DNA from: Symbiodinium natans
Lineage: Eukaryota > Sar > Dinophyceae > Suessiales > Symbiodiniaceae
DNA length: 64,000 nt
Direction: 5' to 3'
NCBI GenBank assembly: GCA_905221605.1
Contig: CAJNDS010000109.1
Span: forward strand, 1 to 64,000
The notes under the pieces are model-generated. The model was given only the letters and a program-made list of their open reading frames with translations. It did no database searches and had not been told where the DNA came from. The translations under genes were made by a program, and so were the position numbers. Below are positions 1 to 11,181 of the stretch, one piece after another. Every line of letters begins with the position of its first letter. The stretch's first letter is position 1.

Positions 1-264
1 AAATTTTGACCCGCAAATGTTGTTCCTACCCTTTTCCGTTTTGTGTGGCATTTGCAGGACTTTTGCAGGGTGCCAAGGGCATCCCGGCAAATTTTGACCC
101 GCAAATGTTGTTCCTACCCTTTTCCGTTTTGTGTGGTATTTGCAGGACTTTTGCAGGGTGCCATGGGGATCCCGGCAAATTTTGACCCGCAAATGTTGTT
201 CCTACCCTTTTCCGTTTTGTGTGGTAGTTGCAGGACTTTTGCAGGGTGCCAAGGGGATCCCGGT
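1..264. repeat. 88-bp tandem repeat, three copies
   Basis: Three head-to-tail copies start at 1, 89 and 177; each begins AAATTTTGACCCGCAAATG and contains TTGCAGGACTTTTGCAGG. Copies differ at only a few bases, so the array is young. It abuts the long pyrimidine-rich array and may continue left of the window. Open frames here exist only because the period is nearly codon-neutral; I see no gene. Confidence 0.9.
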
Positions 265-3200
265 CTCCTGTCTTCATTTCTCCTCCATGATTTTCATTGC
301 TCTTCCCATGAAAATTGCTTCCTTTTGATCTCTCCTCTCTCCTTTCTCTCTCCCTTCTCTTCTCTTGTTCTCTTTTGAATCTCAAAATCACACCAAAGGA
401 AGCTTCTTTTCCTTATTGAATGAAAAAGAAACAGAAGAAAAGAGATAGGTAAAGACACTGAAGAGCTCCACTGCCTATTGTTTCATTCCCTTTCCTCTCT
501 TTCTATGTGTTGTTTCCTTGTCGTTTCAGAAAGCTAGCAAAATAAGGGCAAGGGGGCTTCCTGAAGAGGAGAGAGGGCACCTATTTGTTTTAATGAAAGA
601 GGGGAAAGCGAGAGACAAGGAAGGGAGAGATGATAGATAAAGAAGAGTGCTATCCGTCTCCTTGTTTCTTGTGTCTTCTCTTCTTTTCAGTTCATCATAT
701 TCCTCTTTTCGGCCTGTCTCTTCTGCTCTTTTCCTTACCCTTCTCCTTTTCAAGTTCTTCCAATTTAGTTTTTCTGTTTCGAAAAGAAAGAGGGAAGGGA
801 GAGAGAAGGGCGAGAGGATAGATAAAGAAGAGTGCCATCTTCTTTGCGCCTTGTTTTGTCTCTCCATCTTCTTTGTTCATCTCTCTTCTATTCCTTTCTT
901 GGCTCTTCCCATTAGAATTGTGTTCCTTTTATCTCTCCTCTCTCCTTCTCTTTCCCTTGTCTTCTCCTGTTCCCCTTTAAATGACAAAAACACAAGAAAG
1001 GAAGAAGAGGGGAATGGAGGCCCTTTTCCGGTATTCTCCTGTTGCAATGAATAAGGAAAAGAGCATAGGAGATAAGGAAGGGAATTGAAAAGAAAATGGG
1101 CGATCGGGTGTCCTTTTTGCTAGTTTTCTGCATCTTCAAAGAAGAAAAAAGGACACCCGCCCAAGAAGGAAAAGTAACTTAAGAGATAGGGAGGAAATTG
1201 AAGAGCTCCTCTCTTTACCTAGTCATTCCCTGTCCTCTCTTCTTATCTGTCGTTTGTCTTATTCGCTTCAAAAAGCAAAATAAGGGAAAGGCGATTTCCT
1301 GAAGAGGAAGAAGGGCGCCTACCTGTGAATAGCAAGATTGATTTTTCTAATTAGGGAGAGACTTGCCCCGCCTGAGCCTCCCTGGCCTGCTTGTTGTGGC
1401 CACATACAGTTGCGCTTCCAGCAAAATGGCATCCTTGTTATCTCGTCTCACTTCTCTTTCCCTTCTCTCCTTCTGTTTCCTTTTGACTGATAAACCACAA
1501 GAAAGGAACTTGTGTGATAAGGCAGTGGAAGGGTAAGCAGAGGGTGACTCCTGGCGCGTGGACCGGTCCATACTTCATCATACCCCTCCTCTCGGCCTAT
1601 CTCTTCTGTTCCTTTCCTTACCCTTCTCCTTCTCATAGTTCTTCCTTTTTGTTTTCTTATTTCGAAAAGAAAGAGGGAAGGGAGAGAGAAGGGAGAGAGG
1701 ATAGATAAAGAAGAGTGCCATCTTCTCTGCGCCTTGTTTTGTCTCTCCCACTTCTCTATTCATCTCTCTTCTATTCTTTTCTTTGCTCTTCCCATTAACA
1801 ATGCAATCCTTTTGTCTCTCCTCTCTCCTTCTCTCTCCCTTCTCTTCTCCTGTTCCCCTTTAAATGACAAAAGCGCAAGAAAGGAAGAACAAGAGGGGAA
1901 TGGAGGCCATGCTCCTTTCTTTTCCAATGGATGGGGAAAGCGAGCGGGGTTGGCTCCTTGTCCGTAGACCCTCCCCATGCTGCAGCAAATCCCTCCTCTC
2001 GCCCTATCGCCTCTGTTCTTTTCCTTGTTCCCAAACGGAAAAAGAAAACGGGTTCCTTTACATGTTCATTGTTCTTCCTTTTGTTTTTATTTGAAAGGGA
2101 AAGATAAGAAAGAGAGGAAAGAAGAAAACGAGCACCATCTTCTCTTTGCCTGATTTTGCACCTCCCTCTCCTGTCTTCATTTCTCTTCCATGATTTTCAT
2201 TGCTCTTCCCATGAAAATTGCTTCCTTTTGATCTCTCCTCTCCCCTTTCTCTCTCCCTTCTCTTCTCTTGTTCTCTTTTGAATCTCAAAATCACACCAAA
2301 GGAAGCTTCTTTTCCTTATTGAATGAAAAAGAAAAACAAGAAAAGAGATAGGTAAAGACACTGAAGAGCTCCACTGCCTATTGTTTCATTCCCTTTCCTC
2401 TCTTTCTATGTGTTGTTTCCTTGTCGTTTCAGAAAGCTAGCAAAATAAGAGCAAGGGGGCTTCCTGAAGAGGAGAGAGGGCACCTATTTTTTTAATTATA
2501 GAGGGGAAAGCGAGAGACAAGGAAGGGAGAGATGATAGATAAAGAAGAGTGCTATCCGTCTCCTTGTTTCTTGTGTCTTCTCTTCTTTTCAGTTCATCAT
2601 ATTCCTCTTTTCGGCCTGTCTCTTCTGCTCTTTTCCTTACCCTTCTCCTTTTCAAGTTCTTCCAATTTAGTTTTTCTGTTTCGAAAAGAAAGAGGGAAGG
2701 GAGAGAGAAGGGCGAGAGGATAGATAAAGAAGAGTGCCATCTTCTTTGCGCCTTGTTTTGTCTCTCCATCTTCTTTGTTCATCTCTCTTCTATTCTTTTC
2801 TTGGCTCTTCCCATTAGAATTGTGTTCCTTTTATCTCTCCTCTCTCCTTCTCTTTCCCTTGTCTTCTCCTGTTCCCCTTTAAATGACAAAAACACAAGAA
2901 AGGAAGAAGAGGGGAATGGAGGCCCTTTTCCTGTATTCTCCTGTTGCAATGAATAAGGAAAAGAGCATAGGAGATAAGGAAGGGAATTGAAAAGAAAATG
3001 GGCGATCGGGTGTCCTTTTTGCTAGTTTTCTGCATCTTCAAGGAAGAAAAAAGGACACCCGCCCAAGAAGGAAAAGTAACTTAAGAGATAGGGAGGAAAT
3101 TGAAGAGCTCCTCTCTTTACCTAGTCATTCCCTGTCCTCTCTTCTTATCTGTTGTTTGTCTTATTCGCTTCAAAAAGCAAAATAAGGGAAAGGCGATTTC

Positions 3201-5098
3201 CTGAAGAGGAAGAAGGGCGCCTACCTGTGAATAGCAAGATTGATTTTTTCTAATTAGGGAGAGACTTGCCCCGCCTGAGCCTCCCTGGCCTGCTTGTTGT
3301 GGCCACATACAGTTGCGCTTCCAGCAAAATGGCATCCTTGTTATCTCGTCTCACTTCTCTTTCCCTTCTCTCCTTCTGTTTCCTTTTGACTGATAAACCA
3401 CAAGAAAGGAACTTGTGTGATAAGGCAGTGGAAGGGTAAGCAGAGGGTGACTCCTGGCGCGTGGACCGGTCCATACTTCATCATACCCCTCCTCTCGACC
3501 TATCTCTTCTGTTCCTTTCCTTACCCTCTCCTTCTCATAGTTCTTCCTTTTTGTTTTCTTATTTCGAAAAGAAAGAGGGAAGGGAGAGAGAAGGGAGAGA
3601 GGATAGATAAAGAAGAGTGCCATCTTCTTTGCGCCTTGTTTTGTCTCTCCATCTTCTTTGTTCATCTCTCTTCTATTCCTTTCTTGGCTCTTCCCATTAG
3701 AATTGTGTTCCTTTTATCTCTCCTCTCTCCTTCTCTTTCCCTTCTCTTCTCCTGTTCCCCTTTAAATGACAAAAGCGCAAGAAAGGAAGAACAAGAGGGG
3801 AATGGAGGCCATGTTCCTTTCTTTTCCAATGGATGGGGAAAGCGAGCGGGGTTGGCTCCTTGTCCGTAGACCCTCCCCATGCTGCAGCAAATCCCTCCTC
3901 TCGCCCTATCGCCTCTATTCTTTTCCTTGTTCCCAAACGGAAAAAGAAAACGGGTTCCTTTACATGTTCATTGTTCTTCCTTTTGTTTTTATTTGAAAGG
4001 GAAAGATAAGAAAAAGAGGAAAGAAGAAAACGAGCACCATCTTCTCTTTGCCTGATTTTGCACCTCCCTCTCCTGTCTTCATTTCTCTTCCATGATTTTC
4101 ATTGCTCTTCCCATGAAAATTGCTTCCTTTTGATCTCTCCTCTCTCCTTTCTCTCTCCCTTCTCTTGTCTTGTTCTCTTTTAAATCTCAAAATCACACCA
4201 AAGGAAGCTTCTTTTCCTTATTGAATGAAAAAGAAAAACAAGAAAAGAGATAGGTAAAGACACTGAAGAGCTCCACTGCCTATTGTTTCATTCCCTTTCC
4301 TCTCTTTCTATGTGTTGTTTCCTTGTCGTTTCAGAAAGCTAGCAAAATAAGAGCAAGGGGGCTTCCTGAAGAGGAGAGAGGGCACCTATTTTTTAATTCT
4401 AGAGGGGAAAGCGAGAGACAAGGAAGGGAGAGATGATAGATAAAGAAGAGTGCTATCCGTCTCCTTGTTTCTTGTGTCTTCTCTTCTTTTCAGTACCCCT
4501 CCAGAAAATTCAAATGGCCTCCTTGTTGTCTCTCCTCTCTCACTTCCCTTGCCCTTCTCTCCTTCTGTTACCTTTTAACTAATGAAACACAAGAAAGGAA
4601 CTTGTATGATAAAGCAGTGGAAGGGTAAGCAGAGGGTGACTCCTTGCGCGTGGACCTTGCCCATACTTCATCATATCCCTCTTTTCGGCCTGTCTCTTCT
4701 GCTCTTTTCATTACCCTTCTCCTTTTCAAGTTCTTCCTTTTTAGTTGTTCTGTTTCGAAAAGAAAGAGGGAAGGAAGAGAGAAGGGAGAGAGGATAGATA
4801 AAGAAGAGTGCCATCTTCTTTGCGCCTTGTTTTGTCTCTCCATCTTCTTTGTTCATCTCTCTTCTATTCTTTTCTTGGCTCTTCCCATTAAAATTGTGTT
4901 CCTTTTATCTCTCCTCTCTCCTTCTCTTTCCCTTCTCTTCTCCTGTTCCCCTTTAAATGACAAAAACACAAGAAAGGAAGAACAAGAGGGGAATGGAGGC
5001 CCTTTTCCTGTATTCTCCTGTTGCAATGAATAAAGAAAAAAGGATAGGAGATAAGGAAGGGAATTGAGGAGCTCCTTTCGCTACTTTCTTATGCCCTT
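265..5098. repeat. ~1.9-kb pyrimidine/purine-rich tandem unit, about 2.5 copies
   Basis: The landmark TCTCCTGTCTTCATTTCTC recurs at about 264, 2167 and 4069, a period near 1902 bp, with few differences between units. The third unit diverges near 4494 and ends near 5098. Within a unit, shorter motifs such as ATAGATAAAGAAGAGTG recur, so it has an older internal repeat structure. Sequence alternates between C/T-rich and A/G-rich stretches. All open frames are low complexity (Ser/Phe/Leu or Arg/Glu/Lys), so I call no protein. Confidence 0.85.
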
Positions 5099-6448
5099 TC
5101 CTTTGTATCTACCACACAAAAACACGACTCTCAGCTTCCAAATAAACCCTATTTAAGCCACCCACCCCCCCCCCCCCCCCACCCCACCCACCTCTTTTTG
5201 GCTTGAGCTTGTCCTGGTGCTACCCCCTACCCCCCCCCCCCCCCCCAAACGTTTCACAGAACTCTGCCGAGCAGGCTGGGATGATCTTCGAACCGTGCGA
5301 GCGGGTTTAGACCTCTCAACTATGCTCCAGCGGGGTCGGCGGCTTGAGCCGGAGGCTCTTAAATTTAGGGTTTAGGGTTTTGTAACTTTACTGTTTGACA
5401 CCATTTTCCCCAAATTAAGGCACTTAGGGGGCAGGGGGCTGCTTGGAAATGTAGGGGCCCTTCAGAATGGGGTTTTGAGGGGTATTGGAGTAACATAATA
5501 ACTTAGAGACACCATGAGGGAATGCAAGTAGGTCGTGCCCATTCCGCCGCGGACAGTTCGCCCACAAAGAAAAGTTTAGGGTGGGTTCAGGGTTTTACCG
5601 GCATTCGTTGGCATCCTCAACTATATAGAAAGCCGCAGCCCCAAACCCTCAACCCTAGCAACTAAGAACGACGCGGACCCTAAGGTTAGGCGTTTAGGCG
5701 TACAACGCATGTGGCAGATTCTACCGAAAGTGATGGGTTTTGTTATAAGGAGACATAGACAGGGGTCCATAGGTTAGACGAAGCCTCACATGCCCACGGA
5801 GCAACTCCCCAAGTTTAATCCCTTCCCGCTAATCTTAAAGCCCCCCCCCCCCCCCCCACCCCCTGCATAAAAACCCCAAAGGGCTTTTAGTATTAGGGGA
5901 GGGGGGGGGGGGGGTTCTTATCGTTTGTCAGCTAAGTGCTGCGAAATGACTGGGAGGGAAGGGAGGGAAGGGAGGGAAGGGAGGGACGGGAGCTTCGGGA
6001 TGTTGGTTGGCTTGAGGGTTTAGGGAAAACCTTGAGCCCTAATGGTTTAGGTTTGGGAAAGGTTAATGTTTCTGCTTCAGGCTTCCAACCCCCCCTAACC
6101 CCCCCCCTCTCTCCGTAGAGGTTTTAATAGGGACAGGCACGGGATCGGGATTTTCGGCCAAGGTTCTTTGTTTTCTTCACTGCAGCTAGGGCACGTCTAA
6201 TTAACCTAACTTACAATACTTGGCAGCCCAAATGTAGGGCCCTTCGTAGCTAAGAGCCCAATCTAGCGCCCTTCGTAGATAAGGCCCTTCACAAAGGGCC
6301 AACCCTCGGCTAAGTTCTCAAGGGAAGTGGCAGGTTCCGCGCCGCCGCGACTAAGAGCAATCCGAATCCTCGGGCCGCGAAGCGCTACCAAAATTTTGGA
6401 AGCACATGCGCAGAAGAGATACACCTTCAGGGCCTGAGGCCGTGTGCA
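5099..6448. other. Non-repetitive transition with long C and G runs; no firm gene
   Basis: Contains homopolymer runs (C near 5165-5180, 5229-5246 and 5840-5857; G near 5899-5914), a short GGGAA array near 5950-5985 and scattered single TTTAGGG units. One possible plus-strand exon is listed separately. Otherwise I see no supported feature. Confidence 0.5.
5260..5363 (+). CDS. Possible plus-strand exon, unknown product
   Basis: After a C-rich tract and the acceptor TTTCACAG the sequence opens a frame reading about CRAGWDDLRTVRAGLDLS and on to GRRLEPEALK before the telomere-like repeats. It is protein-like, but no donor is clear, and almost all other exons are on the opposite strand. Low confidence. 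Confidence 0.25.
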
Positions 6449-6563
6449 GCCCTAAGCCCTAAGCCCTAAGCCCTAAGCCCTAAGCCCTAAGCCCTAAGCC
6501 CTAAGCCCTAAGCCCTAAGCCCTAAGCCCTAAGCCCTAAGCCCTAAGCCCTAAGCCCTAAGCC
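6449..6563. repeat. CCCTAAG variant telomere-like array
   Basis: About sixteen uninterrupted copies of CCCTAAG, a one-base variant of CCCTAAA, with almost no mixing. Homogeneity of a variant suggests local amplification rather than decay of a standard array. Confidence 0.9.
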
Positions 6564-6601
6564 AAAAAAAATGCTATTCCTAGAAAGGCATACACAAACA
6601 A

Positions 6602-9361
6602 AGGCTCTTAAACGGGCTGGTTTGGTCAACAAGGATCGTTTGGCCCCACAGGCAGCTTGCAAAAGGGCGACCCAGTCCGGATCCAGCACCCTACTTTGGA
6701 GTAGACCCTGGACAAAAAAGTATATACTTTTCAGGTATAAGTAGCTATAGTAGGAACAAAAAAGTACATATATTTTTAGGTATAAGTACCTATATTAGGA
6801 ACCCAGAACCAACAACAATTATAAAGTATAGTACTCCAAAACCCAAGGCACTTCGTCAAGTTCATCAGCTTCAAGCAAAGGTTGCATAGAGCGTCCACCC
6901 GAAGCCAGCTGCCATCGACGTGAAGCCGTGACACCAGAACCGTGGCAAACCTACACTGAACTTGAAACCCTATAGAAACAAAAATGGAATTCTAGCCGTT
7001 TCTTAGGACTTAAAGTACCCCTAAACATAAAACACTGTTTCCAAGTGTCCCTAAGAAACAGGCTGCTGCCACAGGAGCCTTTGTACACGGCCTCGGCGAC
7101 CGACTCGTGCGTGCGCAGGCGCGCGAGGAAGCCCGCCCTGTGAGGAGCACTGGCCAGGAGGGTGTCGGTGCACATCTTGGCAAGGATGCCCTCCTTGGTG
7201 GCGCAAAGAACAGGCACCATCTCTTGGGATGTTCCCACGTTATACTAACAGTCCTTAATCGGGATTATAATAAGGGGTACTATAATCGCTAATAAGGACT
7301 GCTAGTAGAAGGGGGAACAACCCTTTCACTATACCCTAAACCCTCACCCTGAACAAACCCTAAACCCAAAACCCAAAAAAGGCAAAAGGCTACCTCTGGA
7401 CCACCAAGCCTCCAGAACCCGCAGAATCTCATGCGTTGTCCACTTGTGCTCACGCTGCAAAGTGATCATGGAGCCCAAACACAGCCTTACAAAGAGGGGC
7501 CCCCTAGCTATAAGTAGAGTTATAAGAGCCCTATATTGGGTTACAAGTGATAAGGGGCCTAACTTAGGTCTTAAGTCCCTTAATTAAAGTTAGTAGAGTA
7601 CAGAGACCCCTCCTTGTAGTTGTGCAGTATCCTAGGGGAACTGAAGTTTTAACCTTTGGGATGCTATGAGATTGTATTACCCCAAGAGGTGAATGGCAGG
7701 TTCCCCGAACCCTAGTGAAAGCCTAAACCGGCAACCCTAAACCCCAAACCCCAAACCCCAAACCCCAAACCCTAAACCCTAAACCTCAAACCCTAAACCC
7801 TAAACCCTAAACCTTAAACCCTAAACCCTAAACCCTAAACCCTAAACCCTACAAAGCAGCTCCAGGTCTGCGTCTGAGATGGATGGCATCAACAGGAGCG
7901 GCTCCCAAAATCCAGACACGATCTGCTCGACGGCCTTCGGGATTCCTGGCAGGGGTGAAGGGAGTGTAGGGTTTAGGGTTTGGGGTTTAGGGTTTAGGGG
8001 TTTAGGGTTTAGGGCTTAAGGGTGGTTTAGGGTTTAGGGTGGGGGGTTTGGGGGGATTGGGGGGGTTCAGGAGTTTAGGAGGATAGGGTTTAGGGTTTGG
8101 GGGGTTTTGGGGTTTGGGGTTTTAGGGGCTCTACACCCAGATCAAGCCCTGAACCGCAACAACCTCCACCGGATTGAAGCCCTACAGTATAGCGCCTCGG
8201 TCTCGCCCTGGAATCTCAAGTCACAACCCCCAAACGGTGCCTCGATCTCGAAGAGTCAGGCATTGTGTCATGATCTGGCACCTGCAGGATATGGTTCGAG
8301 GATTTAGGTGCTGTAGGGTTTGATGTAGGCCTCTTGGTGTGTCATGCTCTCAGGTTTGAGGGCTTTAGGGCCTCCAGACTTTAGGTACATGGGCAAGATG
8401 GGGTTCTGAAGTATGGCGCGCAATTGCGGGCCTCCAAAACTAGGTTGCCCAGTAACCTAGGATTGAAAAGGGTGCCCTTTTTGGCATAAAGGAGTTTTTA
8501 AGAAAACCTACACCACAAAAAAGGGGAAAAAATGGTACTACTGGGCGTCCCAGAAAAATTGAAACACACTCATATACTATCGGTATCTACATGAATACTC
8601 ATACAAATAGCCAGATAGAGATGCTAGACAAATAATTAAACATATATATATATATGTATGCTATACGTCTCGGCCGGGGCCAGTGGCCGCTATGACATTG
8701 CCAGATCCTCCCCTCCCTGCACCAAAACTTAGCAATCAAAACATGAAAAAAGGGACTTCTGTTGCAATTTTTCTCTCTTTGAGTTAGCGAGTGTTCTCAA
8801 CTTTCAGGGAGCTGAGCATCTGAAGCTAGCATTCTTACCTACAGCAACGGACCTGCACATTGCGTAGTAACATGGTGAGGAAATCATGTATAGGAGCCCC
8901 AATGCAAGGACATCCCGGGCATATGTTACACTCAGACTTACAAAGTTTAGGGTTTAGGGTTTAGGCGCTAAGAACCCCCATGTGTCCGGCCTTCTCATAA
9001 GTTGGGGCAGGAGATCACCGAACGCCACGCCATGTGCCCCTCCAGACACGGCGAATGGTGGAGTTTCATGCTTGCTATGCAGCCAATCTGCCAACCGGCC
9101 TCTCCACCCCTAAAACCCTAAACCCAAAACCCTAACCCTGAACCCTAACCCCTGAACCCTGAAACCCAAAATCCAAAACTTTGAGACCGAAAAGCACAGG
9201 ACTGAACCCCCGAGATGGTGTTAGAATCGTCCGCAACAACTTTGAAACCAACAAAGCAATACAAGAGCGGCCGCGAAACGGGGATTTTCGAAAACAATCC
9301 GGGGTCTCTTTTGTAGCCGATTTTTTTTGCACAGGGGATTCCACAAAAGTTGCAGGTGTAC
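6602..9361 (-). CDS. Eleven-exon orphan protein gene (internal part)
   Basis: I do not recognise the family. Exons in coding order are 9361-9180, 9109-8976, 8936-8839, 8716-8662, 8439-8389, 8281-8241, 7945-7853, 7711-7681, 7485-7394, 7222 to about 7062, about 6945-6852 and 6690 to about 6602. Reading phase is continuous across the junctions from 9361 to 7222 and again across 6852/6690; the 7062/6945 junction is unresolved. Recognisable stretches are WLHSKHETPPFAVSGG, RDVLALGLLYMISSPC, RAILQNPILPMCQIMTQC, SGFWEPLLLMPSISDADLEL, REHKWTTHEILRVLEAWWSR and KMCTDTLLASAPHRAGFLAR. The chain is helical and Leu-rich, loosely like a HEAT-type solenoid (inference). Introns are GT-AG or GC-AG. Four coincide with inverted-repeat elements and one is a 39-nt intron of telomere-like repeats. 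Neither end of the protein is identified; exons at higher coordinates may belong to it. Confidence 0.6.
6691..6851 (-). mobile_element. Introner-like element, family 2 (TTTGGAGTA ends), used as intron
   Basis: Inverted ends TTTGGAGTA/TACTCCAAA, flanked on the plus strand by GCAC at 6686-6689 and 6848-6851, a 4-bp target duplication. Read on the minus strand, the duplication GTGC provides the donor and the element end provides GTAG as acceptor. Splicing joins phase 2 to phase 1 and keeps the orphan gene open. Internally a ~60-bp module (GTATAAGTAGCTATAGTAGG type) is repeated. Confidence 0.75.
7223..7324 (-). mobile_element. Introner-like element, family 3 (GTTCCC...ACTAACAGTCCTT ends)
   Basis: Inverted ends of about 28 bp pair CTTGGGATGTTCCC and TACTAACAGTCCTTAAT with their complements at the other end. 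The minus-strand end ATCCCAAG is the acceptor for the exon starting at 7222. A second copy lies at 22270-22371. Confidence 0.7.
7486..7619 (-). mobile_element. Introner-like element, family 8 (CTTACAAGGAGGGGCCCC ends)
   Basis: Ends CTTACAAAGAGGGGCCCC and GACCCCTCCTTGTAG are inverted copies. The minus-strand end TTTGTAAG is the acceptor of the exon at 7485. Other copies lie at 21241-21375, 57452-57703 and 63593-63698, with a degenerate one near 30088-30258. Confidence 0.7.
7853..7945 (-). CDS. Exon of the orphan gene (SGFWEPLLLMPSISDADLEL)
   Basis: Listed separately because it is one of the clearest short exons. Acceptor CCTGCCAG and donor GTAGGG frame 93 nt that read open only in the expected phase. 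The donor runs straight into a CCCTAAA array, so the following intron begins with telomere-like DNA. Confidence 0.7.
8440..8553 (-). mobile_element. Introner-like element, family 1 (CTAGG.TGCCCAG ends)
   Basis: Ends CTAGGTTGCCCAG and CTGGGCGTCCCAG are imperfect inverted repeats. The minus-strand end GGGCAACCTAG is the acceptor of the exon at 8439. It matches the acceptor end of the ankyrin-gene intron at 60787-60959, so the same family supplies splice acceptors in two unrelated genes. Flanking T runs could be a TTTT target duplication. Confidence 0.7.
8937..8975 (-). other. 39-nt intron made largely of telomere-like repeats
   Basis: Donor GTTCTTAG and acceptor TTTGTAAG enclose about 2.5 CCCTAAA units. 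Removal joins TGG GG to T CTG and preserves the frame (PDTW, Gly, LSVTYARDV). Without splicing the frame stops inside the repeats. Confidence 0.65.
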
Positions 9362-9625
9362 CTGGAAGCAGAAGTTCGAAACCTCCGGAATGTTAAGTCA
9401 AAGGTTGAGGCTGGGGGATGGAGGGTCGGATTGCTTGTGGGGCGGCTTAGGGTCTAGGGTTTAGGGTGTAAATAGGGTTTAGGGCGTAAATAGGGGAGTT
9501 TAGGGTTAAAGGGTCAAGGGTCTAGGGGGTCCTTCTAAGCTACCATGTTCAAGGCCTGTTACAGGTGGCAGTTGCAGTTTCTAGAAGCCTCTGTAATTGG
9601 TACAGGGCTTTTATCAGGTTCTTAC

Positions 9626-9759
9626 TCGACTCTTGTAAGGGAAACGACCCACCCCTGAAATGTGTCCGACTATGGCCCGTTCAAAGACCCCAAATAGAAC
9701 AATTTCATGCTTGGTCATCTTCGGATCTGTCCGTCTCTTCGGGCTTTGCCATCGCATTT
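9626..9759 (-). CDS. Exon, unknown product, consensus donor
   Basis: Acceptor ACATCAG (just after a G run on the minus strand) and donor GTAAGAAC. Reads EMRWQSPKRRTDPKMTKHE and then VLFGVFERAIVGHISGVG. Probably part of the orphan gene, but its end phase does not fit the exon at 9361 directly, so an exon between them may be missing. Confidence 0.6.
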
Positions 9760-10017
9760 CTGATGTCCCCCCCCCCCCCCCCCCCCGAAAACCAAAGCCT
9801 AGGAAAGGTGGCACTTAATTTGGCGTCCAGCATACAGCCCACACCCAAAGCAGCCTGGAGCCTTGCTGGTTAGGGTTTAGGGTGTAGGGTTTAGGGTTTA
9901 GGGTTTGGGGTTTAGGGTTTAGGGTTTAGGGCTTGGGGTTTAGGGTTCAGGGTTTAGGGTTTGGGGTTTAGGGTTTGGGGTTTAGGAACCCTCAAACTTC
10001 AACCCAAACCCTAATCC

Positions 10018-10510
10018 CTGCTTTGGAGTAGACCCTGAAGAAGACACATATAGGTATTGGAATTGGAGAACGAGGTGAGGATGTGATTATGAAGACCGTG
10101 AAGAAAGAGCGTAGTGACTGATGAACACACCTTATAAGATTATTGTAATGTTGGGATAGAAGTAAATGATTACTATGAGAAAGAAGAAGAAGAAGATAAT
10201 ATTAATATAAGGCTTTATAATGAACGTAATGAAGTGAAGAGAAGCATGAAAGCCGCAATACTAATATGCACGAAACCCGCAGTTGGTGATTCATAGCCTT
10301 GGAAATGAAGATGAAATGAATGAACTAAAACGGCCCTATCGTTCACCTCGTTCTTCCCTCTTGGCCTTTTTAAGGCCGAATGAACAAGCGAGGAAAGTAG
10401 TGTGTTAAAGGGGCTCTTAATGAACATACTAGATTAGCCCCTTTACCAGTCTGAGTAGCTATAGTGGGAACCCAGAACAAAAACAGTGTTAAAGTATAGC
10501 ACTCCAAAAC
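10018..10510 (-). mobile_element. Family 2 element, interrupted by ~390 bp
   Basis: The left end GCTTTGGAGTAGACCC (10020-10035) and right part GAGTAGCTATAGTGGGAACCC through AGCACTCCAAAACCCAG (10450-10513) match family 2. The middle (about 10040-10435) is unrelated A/G-rich sequence with TATAAG and GAAGAAGAAG motifs, suggesting a nested insertion. It lies immediately downstream of the donor of the exon at 10511-10601. Confidence 0.55.
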
Positions 10511-10601
10511 CCAGTAATGATTCCTGGTGCTGCGCCTGCACAAGCGCCTTCGGCAATCCGCAGGAGGCTCAAGCAGTGTTCGATGCCCGCTTGCTTCCTC
10601 A
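10511..10601 (-). CDS. Exon, unknown product
   Basis: Acceptor CCCTGAAG and donor GTTTTGG; 91 nt in one open phase reading RKQAGIEHCLSLLRIAEGAC. The donor coincides with the inverted end of the family 2 element. Same strand and spacing as the orphan gene exons. Confidence 0.6.
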
Positions 10602-10749
10602 CTTCAGGGGTTGTTGGTTTTAGGATTTAGGGTTTAGGGTTTAGACGGAAAAGTGTTTAGGGTTTCGGGTTTAGGGTGGGGTTGAGGGGTGGGGGGCAGG
10701 GTATACAGGGTTTGGAGTTTAGGGCTTCAGGGTGTTCGGGGCTTGTGGG

Positions 10750-10886
10750 CGCAGCGTGCATTTTCATCTTGAAGAGCTGGCATTTGCAACTGAACGAATA
10801 AATTGCAGACCAGGCATCGCGACGTGCTCGACACAGATCGCTAGAAGTGGAAGCGGAGATTCCGAATTCTGAACCTCGTCTGCTGT
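10750..10886 (-). CDS. Exon, unknown product
   Basis: A pyrimidine tract with acceptor CACCATTCAG leads into a frame reading SRRGSEFGISASTSSDLCRA and then RDAWSAIYSFSCKCQLFKMK. The 3' border is not clear; no GT donor is obvious before the telomere-like repeats. Confidence 0.5.
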
Positions 10887-11068
10887 CTGAATGGTGGAAG
10901 GGAGGGAATAGATATAGTCCCATTTACAGGGTTACCTGGAAGTTCCCAATTGAGGTAAGACGTAGGGCTGCAGACTCAACGAACTAATGCTCAACCCAGC
11001 CTAACACTCGCCCCCAGAACGCCCAAAAGCCCCTGAAATCCCCGAGCCACTGTGGCAACATACTGCGA

Positions 11069-11181
11069 GCTGGGGGGAGGGGGGGGGGGAGGGGGGGGGG
11101 GGGGAGGGGGGGGGGAGGGGGGGGGGGGGGGGGGGGGAGGGGGGGGGGAGGGGGGGGGGGGGGGAGGGGGGGGGGGGGGGG
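11069..11181. repeat. G-rich tract with spaced A residues
   Basis: About 110 nt of G runs separated by single A. On the minus strand it reads poly-C and creates spurious proline-rich frames. Strong candidate for G-quadruplex structure; likely intronic. Confidence 0.85.

Noticed and set aside
9181-9396. Plus-strand frame overlapping the exon at 9180-9361
   Set aside because: The minus-strand exon has acceptor and donor signals and joins in phase to the next exon, so the plus frame is a shadow.
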